DNA from: Microbacteriaceae bacterium
GTDB lineage: Bacteria > Actinomycetota > Actinomycetes > Actinomycetales > Microbacteriaceae
Direction: 5' to 3'
DNA length: 64,000 bases
Assembly: GCA_027491295.1 (NCBI GenBank)
Contig: JAIXWK010000003.1
Coordinates: 186,001-250,000 of the forward strand
Position 1 is the first letter of the stretch; each line of letters starts with the position of its first letter. Below are positions 17,446-26,913 of this stretch, one piece after another. The notes under the pieces were generated by a model that was given only the letters and a program-made list of their open reading frames with translations, was not told the origin of the DNA and did no database searches. The translations under genes were made by a program, and so were the position numbers.

Positions 17446-18016
17446 TTCCCTTGGGTCCTACCCAACGGCTGCTGGCGAATACTTCCGAGAGCTCGTATCG
17501 GGATTTGCAATCACCGCATCCTTAGTTTCAGACCAGCACGGCAACACTGTCTCGACTGAAGGAAGTTCAGCAGGACTCGGGAACTCAACCGATCTTTCCT
17601 TGCTTGTGGCGCTTAGGCGACAGTCCGAGGTAATCCTGACCAGCGGAAAAACGTTTAGAGCTGACAGGTATAAGTTCCCAAAGCACGCAGACCTAGCGGT
17701 CTTAACAAACCAAGAGCTAGACATCTCGGTCCCAGATGGCCAGAAGCTGATTCTCTCTCATCAGGGTTACCAACAGGCGCTGATGGACTTGCGGTCGAAA
17801 GGTTACAAGAGAGTGCACGTTGAATTCGGCATTACTGGGATTAGTGCCCTTTTAGAGGCAATGGCACTGGATGCTTTGCTGCTTAGCTCGAGAGAAGTAT
17901 CTGGAGTTCTAGCACTGGCTACGCAGTTGAACTTAGAACCAATTCTGGTTGAGCTAGAAGACCTTTACGTTGGGTTGGTGGCGTGGCAACCTGGCGGTAA
18001 CCAACTCGCCAGATAA
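17429..18016 (+). CDS. RibD C-terminal / dihydrofolate reductase-like reductase
   Basis: Rossmann-like reductase of the RibD C-terminal domain family, related to pyrimidine reductase of riboflavin synthesis and to DHFR. About 195 residues from a TTG at 17429 that overlaps sufE by 17 bp; GAGAGA lies just upstream. Family features are ILTSGKTFRAD near residue 75 and the C-terminal HVEFGITGISALLEA. No deaminase domain is fused and no rib genes are nearby, so the substrate is unknown. The frame opens earlier at 17387, inside sufE. Confidence 0.8.
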   Translation: MPKVTDSLGSYPTAAGEYFRELVSGFAITASLVSDQHGNTVSTEGSSAGLGNSTDLSLLVALRRQSEVILTSGKTFRADRYKFPKHADLAVLTNQELDISVPDGQKLILSHQGYQQALMDLRSKGYKRVHVEFGITGISALLEAMALDALLLSSREVSGVLALATQLNLEPILVELEDLYVGLVAWQPGGNQLAR

Positions 18017-18025
18017 ATTTGCGAA

Positions 18026-18586
18026 GTGGAAATCGACCTCACTTCTCTAAGCCCGACCTTTGCTGGCATGCTCGAGGGATTTAGGAAGGTTGAATCCCGA
18101 CCAGAGATTACCCTCAGTCAAATTCCCTCCCCGCAGGGTATTGCCCCCGAAGCGATCGCAATCGCCGCTGAGGTAAACCACGAGACAGCCAACGATCACG
18201 GAGTCTCACGCCTAGTGTTCTGCAGGGATTCCACTAGCCCTGAGGGCTGGAACTCAGAGTTTCGAATCATTGGCTACGCCAAGAGTCCAATTGAGCTAGA
18301 GATGGCCAAGGATGACTACCTTTCGGCTCTGCCATGGGAGTGGCTCAAAGACTCACTGACTCAAGCAGGTGCCAACTTTGCGCACGATGCCGGAACCACA
18401 ACCACCGTTTTATCAACTGGACACGGTTCACTAATCGCGCAGCCGCAGCATGCCGAACTTGAAATTAGAGCATCATGGGCGCCGATGGATAGCAACCTGA
18501 CCGCTCACCTTGAGGGTTGGGTAGAGCTACTGGCACTTATCTCTGGTCTCCCACCGAAAGATTCCAAAGTGGTGAGGCTTTCTTGA
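18026..18586 (+). CDS. DUF3000 family protein
   Basis: Actinobacterial protein of unknown function, 186 residues, matching the DUF3000 pattern: SQIPSPQGIAPEAIAIAAE near residue 33, a central FRIIGYAKSPIELEMA and a C-terminal AELEIRASWAP. No catalytic motif, signal or membrane segment is seen. Start is GTG at 18026. It is coupled to RNase D by a TTGA overlap, an association common in this phylum. Confidence 0.85.
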   Translation: MEIDLTSLSPTFAGMLEGFRKVESRPEITLSQIPSPQGIAPEAIAIAAEVNHETANDHGVSRLVFCRDSTSPEGWNSEFRIIGYAKSPIELEMAKDDYLSALPWEWLKDSLTQAGANFAHDAGTTTTVLSTGHGSLIAQPQHAELEIRASWAPMDSNLTAHLEGWVELLALISGLPPKDSKVVRLS

Positions 18587-19761
18587 GGTTAGACAAGCCC
18601 AGGCTTCCAGTCCACACCGTGGACAGTAGTGAAGAGCTTCAGGTGCTGATCAAAGCCCTGTCAGATGTCGAGCAGGTCGCCATTGACGCAGAGCGAGCGA
18701 GCGGTTTCCGCTATAGCCAGAAGGCTTATCTAATTCAGATTGCGATTCGAGACCTGGGTATTTGGCTGGTTGATCCAGTTTCAGATCTTGATCTTTCGGA
18801 ACTAATAGCCCCTTTGAATTCAAAGACCTGGTTGCTACACGCAGCCACCCAAGATCTGCCGTGTTTGGCGGAGCTAGGATTCCACCCCGCTGCCCTGATT
18901 GACACCGAACTTACGGCGAGAATCGCAGGCCTTGAGCGCGTCGGCCTAGGGTCAGTATGCGAGATCCTTCTGGAACTTGAACTTGCTAAAGAGCACTCAG
19001 CAGCTGACTGGTCACAACGTCCACTAACCGAGGAAATGCTCGACTACGCAGCCTTGGATGTCGATGTGATGTTTGAGCTCTGGGAAGCGCTGAAGACCCT
19101 GATCGAGGAATCTGGTAAGTCGACTTGGCTTGAGCAAGAGTTCACACACCTGCTTGATTTCAAGCCAAAGCCCCCGCTCGAAGAACCTTGGCGCGGACTG
19201 CCAGGCATAAGCCGAATAAAGGACCTCCCAAAGCTAAAGATTGCTGCAAGCCTGCACGCCGTAAGAGATGGCATAGCTATAGAGAAGGACATTGCGCCAG
19301 GACGATTGATTCCGGACCGATCGATTATGGCAGCCGTGAATCAGGCGCCAAAAACTAGAAGTGAACTTGCAAACAACAAGGAGTTCCAGGGCAGGGCGTC
19401 TAGGACACTGCTTTCAGTATGGTGGGATGCGATAGCCCAGTCCCCCGGTTTAGAGATCTCTATCGAGCCCGTAGAAAAGGGCAATGGCATTCCAAACCAT
19501 AAGAGCTGGGAGCGAAGATTCCCAGAAGCTCACCACCGACTTGAAGTAGTTCGGCCAATGGTTCTCGAGCTCGCATCTGAACTAAAGATTCCTGTTGAAA
19601 ACCTGCTTACCCCTGACTATCTCAGAAGAGTTTGCTTCGAGCCACATGATGACGTAGCGGCTCAGCTGAGTTCTTTTGGCGCGCGAAACTGGCAGGTCGA
19701 GCTAGTTACGACAGTGATTCAGAAGGGTCTACTGCAGGCAGCCCAGCCTCAATCGGCTTAG
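18583..19761 (+). CDS. rnd: Ribonuclease D
   Basis: 3'-5' exoribonuclease for tRNA and small-RNA end maturation, 392 residues. The DEDD-type catalytic residues are visible in VAIDAERASGFRYS (Asp and Glu), LLHAATQDLPCL and YAALDVDVMFEL; one or two HRDC-type helical domains follow from about residue 190. I chose the TTG at 18583, which overlaps the DUF3000 TGA; the frame is open upstream to 18517 but that is DUF3000 territory. The last 56 bp overlap convergent dxs. Confidence 0.94.
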   Translation: MRLDKPRLPVHTVDSSEELQVLIKALSDVEQVAIDAERASGFRYSQKAYLIQIAIRDLGIWLVDPVSDLDLSELIAPLNSKTWLLHAATQDLPCLAELGFHPAALIDTELTARIAGLERVGLGSVCEILLELELAKEHSAADWSQRPLTEEMLDYAALDVDVMFELWEALKTLIEESGKSTWLEQEFTHLLDFKPKPPLEEPWRGLPGISRIKDLPKLKIAASLHAVRDGIAIEKDIAPGRLIPDRSIMAAVNQAPKTRSELANNKEFQGRASRTLLSVWWDAIAQSPGLEISIEPVEKGNGIPNHKSWERRFPEAHHRLEVVRPMVLELASELKIPVENLLTPDYLRRVCFEPHDDVAAQLSSFGARNWQVELVTTVIQKGLLQAAQPQSA

Positions 19762-21646
19762 CGTGCGGGACCTTTGAGCCCACAACCTGCGCAACGATGT
19801 CACGTGCAATCGCCTTCGGGGTAAGTCCTAGACGCTCAAGGATTTCATCGCGCTCGGCATGCTCTAGGAACTCTGCGGGAATACCAACTTCATTCAGACC
19901 GGTGTCAACACCGTGAGCGCGAAGCTCCTGCCTAAACCTTGAACCAAAGCCACCCACCCTAACGCCGTCCTCAAGAGTGACAACGAGACGGTGAGCCTGA
20001 GCCATCTGCACTAAGGATTCCTTGATTGGCAAGATCCACCTTGGATCCACAACCGTGCAACCAATCCCCTGCGCGGCCAACAACTCAGCTACTGCCAAGG
20101 CGGTCTGTGCGAAACTTCCAACCGTCACCAATAGGACATCCTTGGCAGCAGCCTCAGCCAGCACGTCAGCTCCATCCGCGGTTTTGCGAAGTTCAGTAAT
20201 CGGCGAAGGAATGTTGCCCTTAGGAAAGCGCACAACTGTCGGAGCGTCCTCGATGGAACAGGCTTCGCCTAGTAGCTCTCTGAGAGTCTTTTCATCCCTG
20301 GGAGCAGCCAATTGAATCCCTGGCACTACCTGCAATATGGAAAGGTCCCACATGCCGTGGTGCGATGCACCATCAGGGCCGGTGATTCCGGAGCGGTCTA
20401 GAACGAAGGTGACACCGGCTTTGTGGAGTGCAACATCCATAAGAACCTGGTCAAAAGCACGGTTCAAGAAAGTGGCGTAAATAGCGACAACCGGGTGAAG
20501 ACCACCAAAAGCCATGCCAGCAGCCGCAGTTACAGCGTGTTGCTCTGCAATACCGACATCGAATACTCGATCTGGGAAGCGGTCAGCAAACTTATCAAGA
20601 CCGACCGGGATCAACATTGCGCCAGTGATACCGACTAGTCGAGGATTACTCTCAGCTATTGAGGTCACCTCATCGGCGAAGACCGAGGTCCAGCTAGTCC
20701 CGTTTGAGGCTTTTAGTGCTAGACCGGTCTCGGGGTTGATCTTTCCAACCGCGTGGAACTGGTCGGCGAGGTCTGAGATCGCAGGGTCGTAGCCCTTACC
20801 CTTTTGGGTTATCGCGTGAACGATGACCGGTGCGCCATAATCTTTGGCCTGTCTAAGCGCGGTTTCCATGTCTTGAAGGTTGTGTCCATCTATTGGACCG
20901 ATGTACTTGATGTCAAGGTTTGGGAAGATTCCCTTTGCCTGGCTGTCAACCGCAAAAGATTGGCCGGCGGCGTGCACAGAATCGAAGATTATGCGACCCA
21001 GCGGCCCCATCTTGTAGAACATGCGCTTGGACAGCGAATAGCTCTTGCGATACCAAGACTCGGTTCGAACAGCATTCAGGGTCTTAGCCAAGCCACCGAT
21101 GGTAGGTGCGTAGGAGCGCCCATTGTCATTCACCACGATGACCAGATTGCGATCATTGTCGTCGGTGATGTTGTTCAGTGCCTCCCATGCCATTCCCCCG
21201 GTCAGAGCGCCATCACCAATGACGGCAACTACGTGCCGGTCCTTCTGATCAGTTGCCTTGAAGGCACGGGAGATACCATCAGCCCAAGACAGTGAGCTGG
21301 ATGCGTGAGAGGACTCGACAATGTCGTGCACAGATTCACCGCGCTGCGGGTAACCAGCGATTCCGTCCTTTTGACGAAGGCTCGAAAGATCCCGTCTACC
21401 GGTTAGCAGTTTGTGCACGTAGGACTGGTGTCCCGTGTCAAAGACGATTGCATCTTTTGGGGAATCAAAGATTCGGTGAATTGCGACCGTAGTCTCAACT
21501 ACACCGAGGTTTGGGCCTAGGTGACCACCGGTCTTGGAGACAGATTCAACCAAATAGGCGCGAATTTCGGCGCAGAGTTGCTGGAGTTCTTCCTTGGAAA
21601 GTCCATCCAGGTCTCTCGGCTGTGAGATTCGCTCTAGTTGAGTCAT
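19706..21646 (-). CDS. dxs: 1-deoxy-D-xylulose-5-phosphate synthase
   Basis: Thiamine-diphosphate enzyme that joins pyruvate and glyceraldehyde 3-phosphate in the first step of the MEP isoprenoid pathway. It is 646 residues with the ThDP/Mg motif GDGALTGGMAWEALNN near residue 150 and the catalytic-glutamate block VGIAEQHAVTAAAGMA near 365. The start is ATG at 21646, 34 nt after the acnA stop. Tail overlaps rnd. Confidence 0.97.
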   Translation of the reverse strand: MTQLERISQPRDLDGLSKEELQQLCAEIRAYLVESVSKTGGHLGPNLGVVETTVAIHRIFDSPKDAIVFDTGHQSYVHKLLTGRRDLSSLRQKDGIAGYPQRGESVHDIVESSHASSSLSWADGISRAFKATDQKDRHVVAVIGDGALTGGMAWEALNNITDDNDRNLVIVVNDNGRSYAPTIGGLAKTLNAVRTESWYRKSYSLSKRMFYKMGPLGRIIFDSVHAAGQSFAVDSQAKGIFPNLDIKYIGPIDGHNLQDMETALRQAKDYGAPVIVHAITQKGKGYDPAISDLADQFHAVGKINPETGLALKASNGTSWTSVFADEVTSIAESNPRLVGITGAMLIPVGLDKFADRFPDRVFDVGIAEQHAVTAAAGMAFGGLHPVVAIYATFLNRAFDQVLMDVALHKAGVTFVLDRSGITGPDGASHHGMWDLSILQVVPGIQLAAPRDEKTLRELLGEACSIEDAPTVVRFPKGNIPSPITELRKTADGADVLAEAAAKDVLLVTVGSFAQTALAVAELLAAQGIGCTVVDPRWILPIKESLVQMAQAHRLVVTLEDGVRVGGFGSRFRQELRAHGVDTGLNEVGIPAEFLEHAERDEILERLGLTPKAIARDIVAQVVGSKVPHAKPIEAGLPAVDPSESLS

Positions 21647-21680
21647 TTCAGTGTTAACCAGCTAAGTGGCCTAAGCCTTC

Positions 21681-24353
21681 CTAAGCAACCAAGCTTCGCA
21701 ATACATACTGCAGGATGCCACCGTTGCGGTAGTAATCCGCTTCTCCCGGTGTGTCGATTCTTACGACCGCATCAAACACAATGATCTGCTTGCCGTTCTC
21801 CGAGTGAGCAGAAGGCTTAGCAGTCACGCGAACTGTCTTTGGTGTTGAGCCGTGGTTGAGAACTTCAATGCCCTCAAAGCTGAACTCCTCAGTGCCATCA
21901 AGACCCAAAGAATCTGCCGTCTCGCCCTTAGGGTACTGAAGTGGCAATACACCCATACCGATCAGGTTGCTACGGTGAATGCGCTCAAAGCTCTCAGCGA
22001 TAACGACGCGGATTCCCAGCAGGCTGGTGCCCTTAGCTGCCCAGTCTCGAGAGGACCCCGAACCGTACTCTTTACCGGCGAGTGCAACAAGAGGGATTCC
22101 CTGCTCGCGGTAGTTCTCGGCTGCGTCAAAGATGAATGCTTGAGGAGCGTCGCTCTGGGTGAAGTCCCGGGTGTAGCTTCCCTCAACGTCAGTTAGCAGC
22201 TGGTTGCGAAGACGAATGTTTGCGAAGGTACCGCGAATCATCACCTCGTGGTTACCGCGGCGCGAGCCGTAGCTGTTGAAATCGACCCTTGCAACACCGT
22301 GCTCGGTTAGGTAGCGACCAGCAGGCGAATCAGCTTTGATCGATCCGGCTGGCGAGATGTGGTCAGTGGTTACCGAGTCGCCAAGCTTCACCAATACTCT
22401 CGCACCAGAGACATCAGTCACCGGCGAAGGCTTTAGCTGCATGTCGTCGAAGTAAGGGGCTTTTTTGACATAGGTCGACTTTTCGTCCCACTCAAAGATT
22501 GCGCCCTTAGGTGTAGGTAGTGACTTCCAGTGAGCGTCACCTTCGAAAACTGAGGCGTACTGAGTGGTAAACATCTCAGAGTTGATCGAGGAATCGATTG
22601 TGCTCTGGACCTCTTCAGGGGTTGGCCAGATGTCCGCTAGGAAAACATCGTTACCGGATGTGTCTTGACCCAAGGCTTCAGTATCGAAATCGAAGTCCAT
22701 GGTTCCGGCCAAGGCGTATGCAATAACCAACGGTGGGGACGCGAGGTAGTTCATCTTCACGTCTGGGTTGATTCGACCCTCAAAGTTTCGGTTTCCAGAA
22801 AGCACAGCGGTAACAGCTAGATCGTTGAGGTTGATCGCCTCAGAGATCTCCTCTGCTAGCGGACCTGAGTTTCCAATACAGGTGGTGCAGCCGTAGCCAA
22901 CCAGGTTAAACCCGAGTGCATTTAGATCGTCGGTAAGACCAGCCTTCTCGTAGTACTCGGTAACCACCTTGGAGCCTGGAGCCAATGAGGTCTTCACCCA
23001 AGGCTTAGCCTTTAGCCCCTTGGCGACTGCGTTTCGAGCAACTAGGCCTGCGGCCAGCATCACAGAAGGGTTCGAGGTGTTGGTGCAAGAGGTGATTGAG
23101 GCGATGGTTACTGCGCCGTTGTCAATTTTGTAATCCTTACCCTTGACGCTAGCTGGCTTTGACTTGACGTTTGAGTAGGTCTTGATCGCGGTGTCGAATG
23201 CACTTTTTGACTTGCTGAGCTCAATGCGGTCCTGAGGACGCTTTGGTCCTGCGATGCTAGGAACCACGGTTGAAAGGTCTAGCTCCAGGTATTCACTGAA
23301 AACCGGCTCAATGCTTGGGTTGTGCCATAGACCCTGGGCCTTGGAGTAAGCCTCAACTAATGCAATCTCATGCTCGGTGCGACCGGTAATTCTTAGGTAG
23401 TCCAAGGTGACTTCGTCAATCGGGAAGATTGCGACGGTCGATCCAAACTCCGGAGACATGTTTCCGATGGTTGCTCGGTTAGCCAGAGGCACCTTTGACA
23501 CACCAGTGCCATAGAACTCAACGAACTTGCCAACAACGCCGTGCTTGCGCAGTACCTCGGTTATGGTGAGCACAACGTCGGTTGCAGTTGCTCCAGTAGG
23601 AATCTGCCCGGTTAGCTTGAACCCGACAACCTTTGGAATCAGCATGGATACCGGCTGTCCCAACATTGCGGCTTCGGCCTCTATACCGCCAACACCCCAA
23701 CCAAGGACACCCAAACCATTCACCATGGTGGTGTGCGAATCGGTGCCAACGCAGGAGTCCGGGTAAGCAACCAATTCCCCGTTGACCTCACGAGTCATGA
23801 CCGTACGCGCCAGATACTCGATGTTTACCTGGTGCACAATTCCGGTTCCAGGAGGAACCACCTTGAAGTTGTCGAATGCGGTCTGGCCCCAGCGCAGGAA
23901 CTGGTAGCGCTCTGCATTGCGCTGGTATTCAAACTCAACGTTTCGCTCCGCGGCATCAGCGGTACCAGCCACATCAATAACGACAGAGTGGTCAATGACC
24001 ATTTCCGCTGGAGCAAGCGGGTTGATCTTCTGAGGATCTCCCCCGAGGGCGGCAACTGCCTCGCGCATGGTTGCTAGGTCAACGATGCAAGGAACACCGG
24101 TGAAGTCCTGCATGATAACTCTGGCTGGGGAAAACTGAATCTCGGTGTCCGGCTCGGCGGTTGGATCCCAGTTCACTAAAGCGTTTACGTGGTCACGGGT
24201 AACGTTCGCGCCATCCTCGGTGCGAAGCATGTTTTCCAAGAGAATCTTGAGACTGTAGGGCAGCTTGTCCACACCAAGTTCAGGCATGGAGAAGTACTTA
24301 TAGCTCTTTTCGCCAACCGAAAGATGCTTAGCGGAATTGAAGCTGTTACTCAT
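21681..24353 (-). CDS. acnA: Aconitate hydratase A
   Basis: TCA-cycle aconitase of the IRP/AcnA type, 890 residues. The [4Fe-4S] ligands are the Cys in [11 protein letters not shown] and the two in [14 protein letters not shown]. The C-terminal swivel domain carries [16 protein letters not shown]. An AGGAG element lies about 9 nt before the ATG. It follows DUF3159 by 32 nt on the same strand and precedes dxs. Confidence 0.98.
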   Translation of the reverse strand: MSNSFNSAKHLSVGEKSYKYFSMPELGVDKLPYSLKILLENMLRTEDGANVTRDHVNALVNWDPTAEPDTEIQFSPARVIMQDFTGVPCIVDLATMREAVAALGGDPQKINPLAPAEMVIDHSVVIDVAGTADAAERNVEFEYQRNAERYQFLRWGQTAFDNFKVVPPGTGIVHQVNIEYLARTVMTREVNGELVAYPDSCVGTDSHTTMVNGLGVLGWGVGGIEAEAAMLGQPVSMLIPKVVGFKLTGQIPTGATATDVVLTITEVLRKHGVVGKFVEFYGTGVSKVPLANRATIGNMSPEFGSTVAIFPIDEVTLDYLRITGRTEHEIALVEAYSKAQGLWHNPSIEPVFSEYLELDLSTVVPSIAGPKRPQDRIELSKSKSAFDTAIKTYSNVKSKPASVKGKDYKIDNGAVTIASITSCTNTSNPSVMLAAGLVARNAVAKGLKAKPWVKTSLAPGSKVVTEYYEKAGLTDDLNALGFNLVGYGCTTCIGNSGPLAEEISEAINLNDLAVTAVLSGNRNFEGRINPDVKMNYLASPPLVIAYALAGTMDFDFDTEALGQDTSGNDVFLADIWPTPEEVQSTIDSSINSEMFTTQYASVFEGDAHWKSLPTPKGAIFEWDEKSTYVKKAPYFDDMQLKPSPVTDVSGARVLVKLGDSVTTDHISPAGSIKADSPAGRYLTEHGVARVDFNSYGSRRGNHEVMIRGTFANIRLRNQLLTDVEGSYTRDFTQSDAPQAFIFDAAENYREQGIPLVALAGKEYGSGSSRDWAAKGTSLLGIRVVIAESFERIHRSNLIGMGVLPLQYPKGETADSLGLDGTEEFSFEGIEVLNHGSTPKTVRVTAKPSAHSENGKQIIVFDAVVRIDTPGEADYYRNGGILQYVLRSLVA

Positions 24354-24385
24354 GACTGAATCTCCTGATGTTTTCCTTGACTAAT

Positions 24386-25048
24386 TTACTGCTTTTCTAG
24401 GGTGTTGAGGCGCTTAAGCATCACCCAGGTGAGCACCAACAGGCCCGCGTAAGCTGGTGCGCCGAGTACGACCTTTGAAGCGGCTAAAAGCTCAACTTGA
24501 CCCGAGAAGTAAAGCGGCAGTTGCACCAGTAGCCTGAGTCCGAAAAAGCCCACCCATACCAGAGTCACAAGCCGTGCCCTGCGATAAACAACCTTGTTCT
24601 TACGCCAATTCTGAAATCCAAACAGCAACTGAGCAACAAAGCCCATGATCGGGTATCGAATAATTACCGAGAGCAACAAAACCGATCCATACGCTGCGTT
24701 TGTATAGAAACCCGGGATGAAGTAGTCCTGGGCGCTTCCACCATCCCGAAGGGCAAGGAAAGCCGCTAGGGCGATAGCGAGGGCTCCGGCAATTGCCTGG
24801 GTTACCGGCTGTTTTCTGAAAATTCTGATCAGGATAAAAAGTAGAGCCAATGCGCTTGCAACAGAGACGCTTGCAACAGCGGATTTGGTGACTGCAAAAA
24901 CAACTGAGAAAGAAAAGGCCGGCACAATAGATTCAGCGATGCCAAGGGGGCCACCAATGGCATCCAACAGCGACTGGCGCGAGATGCTTGGACCGTTCTC
25001 GCCTTGAGAAATGCCTAGCTTTTTGGCAATTCGTTCGGAATCACTCAC
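24386..25048 (-). CDS. DUF3159 family membrane protein
   Basis: Actinobacterial integral membrane protein of unknown function, 220 residues. A soluble N-terminus with SRQSLLDAIGGPLGIAESIVP (the family signature) is followed by about six hydrophobic segments. Its ATG overlaps the DUF3710 TGA by 4 nt, so the pair is co-translated. In related genomes DUF3159, DUF3710 and dut are also found together. Function is not inferable from sequence. Confidence 0.85.
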   Translation of the reverse strand: MSDSERIAKKLGISQGENGPSISRQSLLDAIGGPLGIAESIVPAFSFSVVFAVTKSAVASVSVASALALLFILIRIFRKQPVTQAIAGALAIALAAFLALRDGGSAQDYFIPGFYTNAAYGSVLLLSVIIRYPIMGFVAQLLFGFQNWRKNKVVYRRARLVTLVWVGFFGLRLLVQLPLYFSGQVELLAASKVVLGAPAYAGLLVLTWVMLKRLNTLEKQ

Positions 25049-25602
25049 TGCTGCACCGGGATACTAAGCGGTAGAAGGTCACCGGGAGGTAGTGGCGTCT
25101 CTCCCCTGCTAACACAAACGGATCTGAACAGTTCAACTAGTGCTTGGTATCTCGGCTCGTGAGACAGGTCCGGACCGCTCAATACTCCGCGCAAGAACCA
25201 GCGCGGACCATCTACGCCCAAGAACCTCGACTCGCGCAGCAGGCGTAAGCCATCTTCAACGACTGGAACGCCGGCCTTGATTTCGGGACCGATAGCTCCA
25301 TCCAGTCGCTCTACCGAACCGCCCTGGTCGACTACCGCCTGCTGAATTGCGGCCATGGTTGGTTCCCACAAGCCGTCAATCTTGCTGGCAGCAAAAGCTT
25401 GCAGCTGAAGCTTGTGGCCATCCTCTTCCAACGTGATTGCGACGACGCGCTTATTGACCTCATCGACATCAGCTCGAACAATCAGTCCTGGCTTTGGGGC
25501 AATACGGATCGAATCGAAGTCCAGGTAAGGCGTTAGCAGGCCAATCTCAGAGATGTCAAACGGTCCGTTTGATTCTCTGTCGAATGGGGCAATCTTTGGC
25601 AC
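25045..25602 (-). CDS. DUF3710 family protein
   Basis: Soluble actinobacterial protein of unknown function, 185 residues, starting GTG. The family pattern is visible as GPFDISE near residue 13, RADVDE-type strands and the C-terminal GVLSGPDLSHEPRYQALVEL-like block. Start and dut stop overlap by one base (TAGTG). No catalytic or membrane motif is seen. Confidence 0.85.
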   Translation of the reverse strand: MPKIAPFDRESNGPFDISEIGLLTPYLDFDSIRIAPKPGLIVRADVDEVNKRVVAITLEEDGHKLQLQAFAASKIDGLWEPTMAAIQQAVVDQGGSVERLDGAIGPEIKAGVPVVEDGLRLLRESRFLGVDGPRWFLRGVLSGPDLSHEPRYQALVELFRSVCVSRGETPLPPGDLLPLSIPVQQ

Positions 25603-26033
25603 TAGTTCTTACCGCTCGATCCAAAGCCAGTTTCCCCACGGGTACTTTCTGGAAGCTCGGTGACTGCGATGAAGTTTGCGTGCTCAACTTTCTGGAACAC
25701 CAACTGAGCAATTCTGTCACCGACTGAAATTGGGAAGTCTTCGGCCGAGGTATTCAATAGGGTAACCATGATTTCCCCTCGGTAACCTGCGTCAACAGTG
25801 CCGGGAGTATTCAAGACGGTGATTCCGTGCTTTACTGCCAAACCACTTCTCGGGTGAACTAAACCCACGTAGCCATCCGGCATAGCGATTTTGATGCCGG
25901 TCTTCACCAGCGCACGCTGCCCAGCGGCAAGTACCAACTCTTGCGTTGAGCGCAGATCACAACCGGCATCGCCAGGCTTTGCGTAAAAAGGCTCGAACCC
26001 AGGTTCGGCAACAATAAGAACTTCGAAACTCAC
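25602..26033 (-). CDS. dut: dUTP diphosphatase
   Basis: Trimeric dUTPase that keeps uracil out of DNA and makes dUMP for dTMP synthesis. 143 residues with the five dUTPase motifs: PGDAGCDL, HPRSGLA, GTVDAGYRGE, RIAQLVFQ and the C-terminal RGETGFGSSG. I start it at the GTG at 26031-26033; the open frame continues to 26402 but that part is antisense to the DUF3093 gene and lacks dUTPase similarity. The GTG follows TACGCT by 6 nt, supporting a leaderless message. Confidence 0.96.
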   Translation of the reverse strand: MSFEVLIVAEPGFEPFYAKPGDAGCDLRSTQELVLAAGQRALVKTGIKIAMPDGYVGLVHPRSGLAVKHGITVLNTPGTVDAGYRGEIMVTLLNTSAEDFPISVGDRIAQLVFQKVEHANFIAVTELPESTRGETGFGSSGKN

Positions 26034-26039
26034 CCCTAG

Positions 26040-26049
26040 AGCGTAATCT
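26040..26049. promoter_or_regulatory. Overlapping divergent -10 elements for dut and DUF3093
   Basis: Within a 22-bp gap, TACGCT (minus, 26045-26040) is 6 nt before the dut GTG and TAATCT (plus, 26044-26049) is 6 nt before the DUF3093 GTG. The two hexamers share two base pairs, so two RNA polymerases could not bind together. Motif evidence only. Confidence 0.5.
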
Positions 26050-26055
26050 ATTGAA

Positions 26056-26514
26056 GTGCAAACCCTGCAATTTGAAGAACGCCTATACCCATCGGTCGGC
26101 ATGTACTTGGCATATTCGCTTCTGACACCCATGGTGGCGCTCGTTGCCGCTCCCTTTGGCTCGGCCTTGGCGATAACGCTTGGAGCCATAACCTTCGTAG
26201 CAAGCCTGGTTCTAGCCTCGGTGCTCAGCCCGCTGGTAGTAGTTGATGGGGTGCGGCTGATTGCCGGAAAAATGTCAATCCCGCTTGAGGCGATTGGTGA
26301 AGCAACTGAAGTAGCGACGCAGGATCTGAGAAATGAGCTTGGTCCATTGCTTGACGCAAGAGCACAGCTGCTGGTTCGCGGGGACATCAAGACTGCAGTC
26401 AAAGTTGAGATAACAGATGGGAATGACCCAACTCCCTATCTGGTGATTAGCACCAGAAGATCGAGTGAGTTAGTAGGCGCACTCCGAGCAAATAAGTCCA
26501 AGCTTGGTCTTTGA
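26056..26514 (+). CDS. DUF3093 family membrane protein
   Basis: Actinobacterial protein of unknown function, 152 residues, with two hydrophobic segments (about 21-40 and 45-65) followed by a soluble domain. Pattern matches DUF3093: YPSVGMYLAY near the start, DGVRLIAGKMSIPLE and a C-terminal PTPYLVISTRRSSELVGAL block. Start is GTG at 26056, 6 nt after TAATCT. Its last 45 bp overlap convergent DUF4193. Confidence 0.82.
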   Translation: MQTLQFEERLYPSVGMYLAYSLLTPMVALVAAPFGSALAITLGAITFVASLVLASVLSPLVVVDGVRLIAGKMSIPLEAIGEATEVATQDLRNELGPLLDARAQLLVRGDIKTAVKVEITDGNDPTPYLVISTRRSSELVGALRANKSKLGL

Positions 26515-26751
26515 AGCCTTTTGTGACTGCGGCTTCACCAAGAAGCAGTTCATGCAGGTGAACTCATTCTCCTGCTGAGGCAAAATCAATACCTCAAGCT
26601 CTTCGTTTACAACATCAGGAATGGTGAATGAGTCAACATTGTCAACATCATCCTCGGAAATAGAAGGCTTTGAAGGGATGCGCTCTTTGATGGCTTCAAT
26701 GGACTCGGTGTCGTCATCATTTTTGCGCTGAGCATCGTAATCTGTTGCCAT
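26470..26751 (-). CDS. DUF4193 family zinc-ribbon-like protein
   Basis: Small acidic protein of 93 residues: a charged N-terminal half (MATDYDAQRKNDDD) and a C-terminal pair of CxxC knuckles (CMNC and CSEC) likely to bind one zinc ion. DUF4193 is conserved in actinobacteria, with unknown function. GAGAGG lies 7-9 nt before the ATG. It overlaps DUF3093 tail to tail. Confidence 0.88.
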   Translation of the reverse strand: MATDYDAQRKNDDDTESIEAIKERIPSKPSISEDDVDNVDSFTIPDVVNEELEVLILPQQENEFTCMNCFLVKPQSQKASKTKLGLICSECAY

Positions 26752-26913
26752 GTGCGCCGCCTCTCTACTTCTACTTCGGCGTGAAGCATGCCCTAGAAGT
26801 CAAAAATTTGCAAATAAGGCTCGCCGTGAGCTAAAAGACTTAATCAACTCACCGAGGAAATAGAAGCCAAAAAGCCTCGTCTTTGCCAAACTCTTGGCTA
26901 AGGAGCGTAAATC
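26752..26913. promoter_or_regulatory. Divergent promoter region of DUF4193 and sepH
   Basis: A 162-bp non-coding gap, one of the longest here apart from the tRNA cluster. It holds the DUF4193 SD at its left edge and a good AAGGAG (26900-26905) 8 nt before the sepH ATG. I see A/T-rich candidate -10 elements but no unambiguous promoter, no clear hairpin and no small ORF. Confidence 0.45.

Noticed and set aside
26034-26402. N-terminal extension of the dut frame by about 120 residues
   Set aside because: It is antisense to the DUF3093 gene, has Ser/Thr/Ala-rich shadow composition, and the dUTPase fold begins right at the GTG at 26033.
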